Shown here: positions 62,111 to 64,000 of the stretch, one piece after another
How the letters are laid out: every line of letters begins with the position of its first letter
Numbering within the stretch: position 1 is the stretch's first letter
From: Mycobacterium adipatum
Lineage (GTDB): Bacteria > Actinomycetota > Actinomycetes > Mycobacteriales > Mycobacteriaceae
NCBI RefSeq assembly: GCF_001644575.1
Contig: NZ_CP015596.1
Span: forward strand, 558,001-622,000
Length of the DNA stretch: 64,000 nt
Direction: 5' to 3'
Program-made: the position numbers and the translations under genes
Notes under the pieces: generated by a model
Told to the model about the DNA's origin: nothing
Database searches by the model: none
The model's input: the letters and a program-made list of their open reading frames with translations, nothing else

Positions 62111-64000
62111 CGCGGCTCGTCGGCGGGTCGGGTGGGCTCGGCGCCGTGGGCCAGGGCGGTGTCCAGTGGATCCGGCCGCCGCGTCGGCGGTATGAGGTCG
62201 GCACGGTCGGGTTCGCCGCGGAACCGGTGCCAGAGCCGGCGGCCGACCAGCAGCGCCAGGATCGCCCCACCGGTGAGCGTGATGAAGAACAGCACCTTGC
62301 CGTAGGCATTGGAATGCACCGACAGCCGCACCGGATCGCCCAATGCCAGCCCGTCGACGGTGCTCAGGTTCACGTCCACGGCGAACCGCTGGGTGAAGTG
62401 CACCTCGATCGGCACCCGCAGCGGCAGGAAGCCCGGCGGCAGTTCGATCTCACCGGGATCGGTCACCGTCATCCCCGGTGGCGCCGTGATGTGCAGCCGC
62501 ACCCGGATCGGCACCGGTAAGTCGTTGCGCAGCGCCAGCGGCAGCGGGCTGCGTTCGGTGGCCAGCGTGTAGGAGCCGCCGGGATTCACCACGGTGACCG
62601 CCCCGAAAAGATCGGCGACGGTACGGCTGACAGTCGAAAGACGTTGCTGGGCAGCCTCATTGCGCGCGTCGGCGGGAACCGTTTGGCTGAGTGCGCGCAG
62701 CATGTCCTCGCGCAGCGGGGCGGTGTACTGGGGGCCGGTCAGGCCGGTGCGCTGGTCGACGGTCAACGCCGAGGTCAGCCCCCACAGCCGGCCGGTGACG
62801 GCGGCGATGCCGGAGGTGACACCGTTGTCGAAGCGCGCGGTCTCGGCGGGCTCGGGTGCCGGCGCGGGATCGGCCGCCGCGGTGCGCGGGGTCTCGGCGA
62901 TCACCGCGCGCAGTGGACGTGGGTAGGCCAGGCCGGCACCGATGGACGTGGCCACCGACGTCAGCACCCGCTGCGCCTCGTCGGGATCGAGGTCCCACGC
63001 CAACGGTGGCATCACGATCTGCGTGCGGGGTTCGGCCGCGGGTGCCAGTCCGCGCCACAGCAGCGCCCCAATCGCATCCTGCAGCCTGGCCGCCCGCGAA
63101 TCGTGCTGCAACGGGATGCGCAGCTCCCCATCCAGGTAGGCCGGGGTGATCGGCGCGGCACCGACGCCGGCCAGCGCCGCCGCGACCCCGGGGTCGAACG
63201 GGGCGGTGACGACGTCGAGGGAGTTGCGCCGAGGTGCGAGATCGGCAGGTTCGGTGTCCCCGGCGGTCAGCGGCGCGGCGGCCACCGCGACGGTCGGACC
63301 CTGGGCGCCGAGCAGGGACACCGCAGGGGTGGTGAGCGGGCCATCGCCGATGAGGGTGGCGCCGCGCACCGAGCGCACCCCCAGGATCTGGTCGACGATA
63401 TCGGCGGCCCCGCCGGTGGCGACGGCGCTCAGGCCGGTGTCACCGACCCGCTTGAGGGCGTCGAGGTCGGCCTGGGCGTACACGGTCGAGGTGACGCACA
63501 CCCGCTGCGCCAATGCCTTGAGCCGGCCCAGCCAGGTCACGGCGGCTTCCTGGCCCGCACCCGGACGGGTGGGGGCGTTGAGGCCGCCGGACGGATCGTC
63601 GCTGACCACGTAGCCGCCGGTCATGGCGTTGACGGTGATCAGCAGATCGGGGTCCACGGCCAGGCACAGCGCGCCGCTCATGGCGCCGTCCTGATCGACC
63701 GCAGCGCTGGTGGCGAAGTCCGCGGCGGACAGCAGGGTGTCCAGCCGGCCCCCCGCGGCCAGCGAGGTCGCCAGGTCGTCGTCGAGCAGGCGTACCGGAG
63801 TGGTCCCGCCGGGGATCCCGGCGGCCAGCCTCGGGCGGTCGGCCAGCGGCCACAGCACCGTCATCCCGACCGGCCGGGAGGTGTCCGGTGGCACCACCGC
63901 CGAGACCCCGTCGGCATCACCGGTCGCCGGGTCGGGCGGCACCCCCAGGACGGGCAGCAGGAAGCGCGCGTCGTCGAGTCTGGCGGGGGCACCGTAGTCC
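62107..64000 (-). CDS. DUF6049 membrane protein (Rv3909-like), 5' part outside window
   Basis: The frame stays open to the last base ('DYGAPARLDDARFLLPVLGVPP' region at 63934-63999), so the gene begins beyond the window; about 630 C-terminal residues are seen against roughly 800 in Rv3909. Large extracellular region with Ala-rich segments, a beta-sandwich near the end ('PPGMTVTDPGEIELPPGFLPL' split), one membrane helix ('VLFFITLTGGAILALLVG') and a short cytoplasmic tail. Its conserved place before murJ suggests a cell-envelope role. Confidence 0.9.
   Translation of the reverse strand, partial: DYGAPARLDDARFLLPVLGVPPDPATGDADGVSAVVPPDTSRPVGMTVLWPLADRPRLAAGIPGGTTPVRLLDDDLATSLAAGGRLDTLLSAADFATSAAVDQDGAMSGALCLAVDPDLLITVNAMTGGYVVSDDPSGGLNAPTRPGAGQEAAVTWLGRLKALAQRVCVTSTVYAQADLDALKRVGDTGLSAVATGGAADIVDQILGVRSVRGATLIGDGPLTTPAVSLLGAQGPTVAVAAAPLTAGDTEPADLAPRRNSLDVVTAPFDPGVAAALAGVGAAPITPAYLDGELRIPLQHDSRAARLQDAIGALLWRGLAPAAEPRTQIVMPPLAWDLDPDEAQRVLTSVATSIGAGLAYPRPLRAVIAETPRTAAADPAPAPEPAETARFDNGVTSGIAAVTGRLWGLTSALTVDQRTGLTGPQYTAPLREDMLRALSQTVPADARNEAAQQRLSTVSRTVADLFGAVTVVNPGGSYTLATERSPLPLALRNDLPVPIRVRLHITAPPGMTVTDPGEIELPPGFLPLRVPIEVHFTQRFAVDVNLSTVDGLALGDPVRLSVHSNAYGKVLFFITLTGGAILALLVGRRLWHRFRGEPDRADLIPPTRRPDPLDTALAHGAEPTRPADEPR

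Overview
This window is the replication-origin region of a rapidly growing mycobacterium (Mycolicibacterium-type, high GC). It runs in the opposite direction to the usual M. tuberculosis map. The call rests on the gene order: fhaA-fhaB-pstP-rodA-pbpA-pknA-pknB, trpG/pabA, crgA, ppiA, cwsA, tRNA-Ala, tRNA-Ile, gyrA, gyrB, dciA, recF, gnd, dnaN, oriC, dnaA, rpmH, rnpA, yidD, yidC, jag, rsmG, parA, parB, cwlM, trxA, trxB, rsmA, sigM, murJ. A gnd gene between recF and dnaN is typical of fast growers.

Layout. 1-3.7 kb: the end of a DUF1023 hydrolase gene, an LppJ-like lipoprotein, an EspC-like type VII secretion protein, a methyltransferase and a solitary PD-(D/E)XK nuclease-like gene beside tRNA-Leu. 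4.1-13.6 kb: the cell-growth signalling operon, in which five successive junctions are 4-bp start/stop overlaps. 13.6-17.0 kb: pabA/trpG, a DUF881 gene, crgA, a PH-domain protein, ppiA and cwsA. 17.1-24.5 kb: a lipid/sulfate accessory block (arylsulfatase, NTF2-like, acyl-CoA ligase, WS/DGAT, PucR regulator) that M. tuberculosis lacks here. 24.55-32.04 kb: a genomic island inserted in tRNA-Ala, bounded by a perfect 64-bp direct repeat. It carries an Abi_2/HEPN abortive-infection gene, a divergent AlbA/Schlafen-type gene, an IS21-family element with two passenger genes, and an integrase remnant whose reading frame breaks at the catalytic tyrosine. 32.1-43.2 kb: a tiny membrane ORF between the two tRNAs, a DUF3566 protein, gyrA with a 421-residue homing-endonuclease intein, gyrB, dciA, recF, gnd, dnaN. 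43.2-45.8 kb: oriC, dnaA and its upstream DnaA boxes. 45.8-51.2 kb: rpmH to parB with two perfect parS sites. 51.4-64 kb: a GNAT-like protein, a membrane protein, an IS1380-family insertion, cwlM, thioredoxin genes, sigM/rsmA, the MurJ-pseudokinase fusion and a partial DUF6049 gene.

How the parts work together. The two arms beside the origin hold the PknA/PknB phosphorylation network and several of its known partners in other mycobacteria (FhaA, CwlM, MurJ-pseudokinase, CrgA, CwsA). Replication initiation, topology control and segregation genes are grouped around oriC and parS. The accessory parts (tRNA-Ala island, nuclease at tRNA-Leu, IS1380 copy, lipid block) are inserted at tRNA genes and gene boundaries without breaking a core gene.
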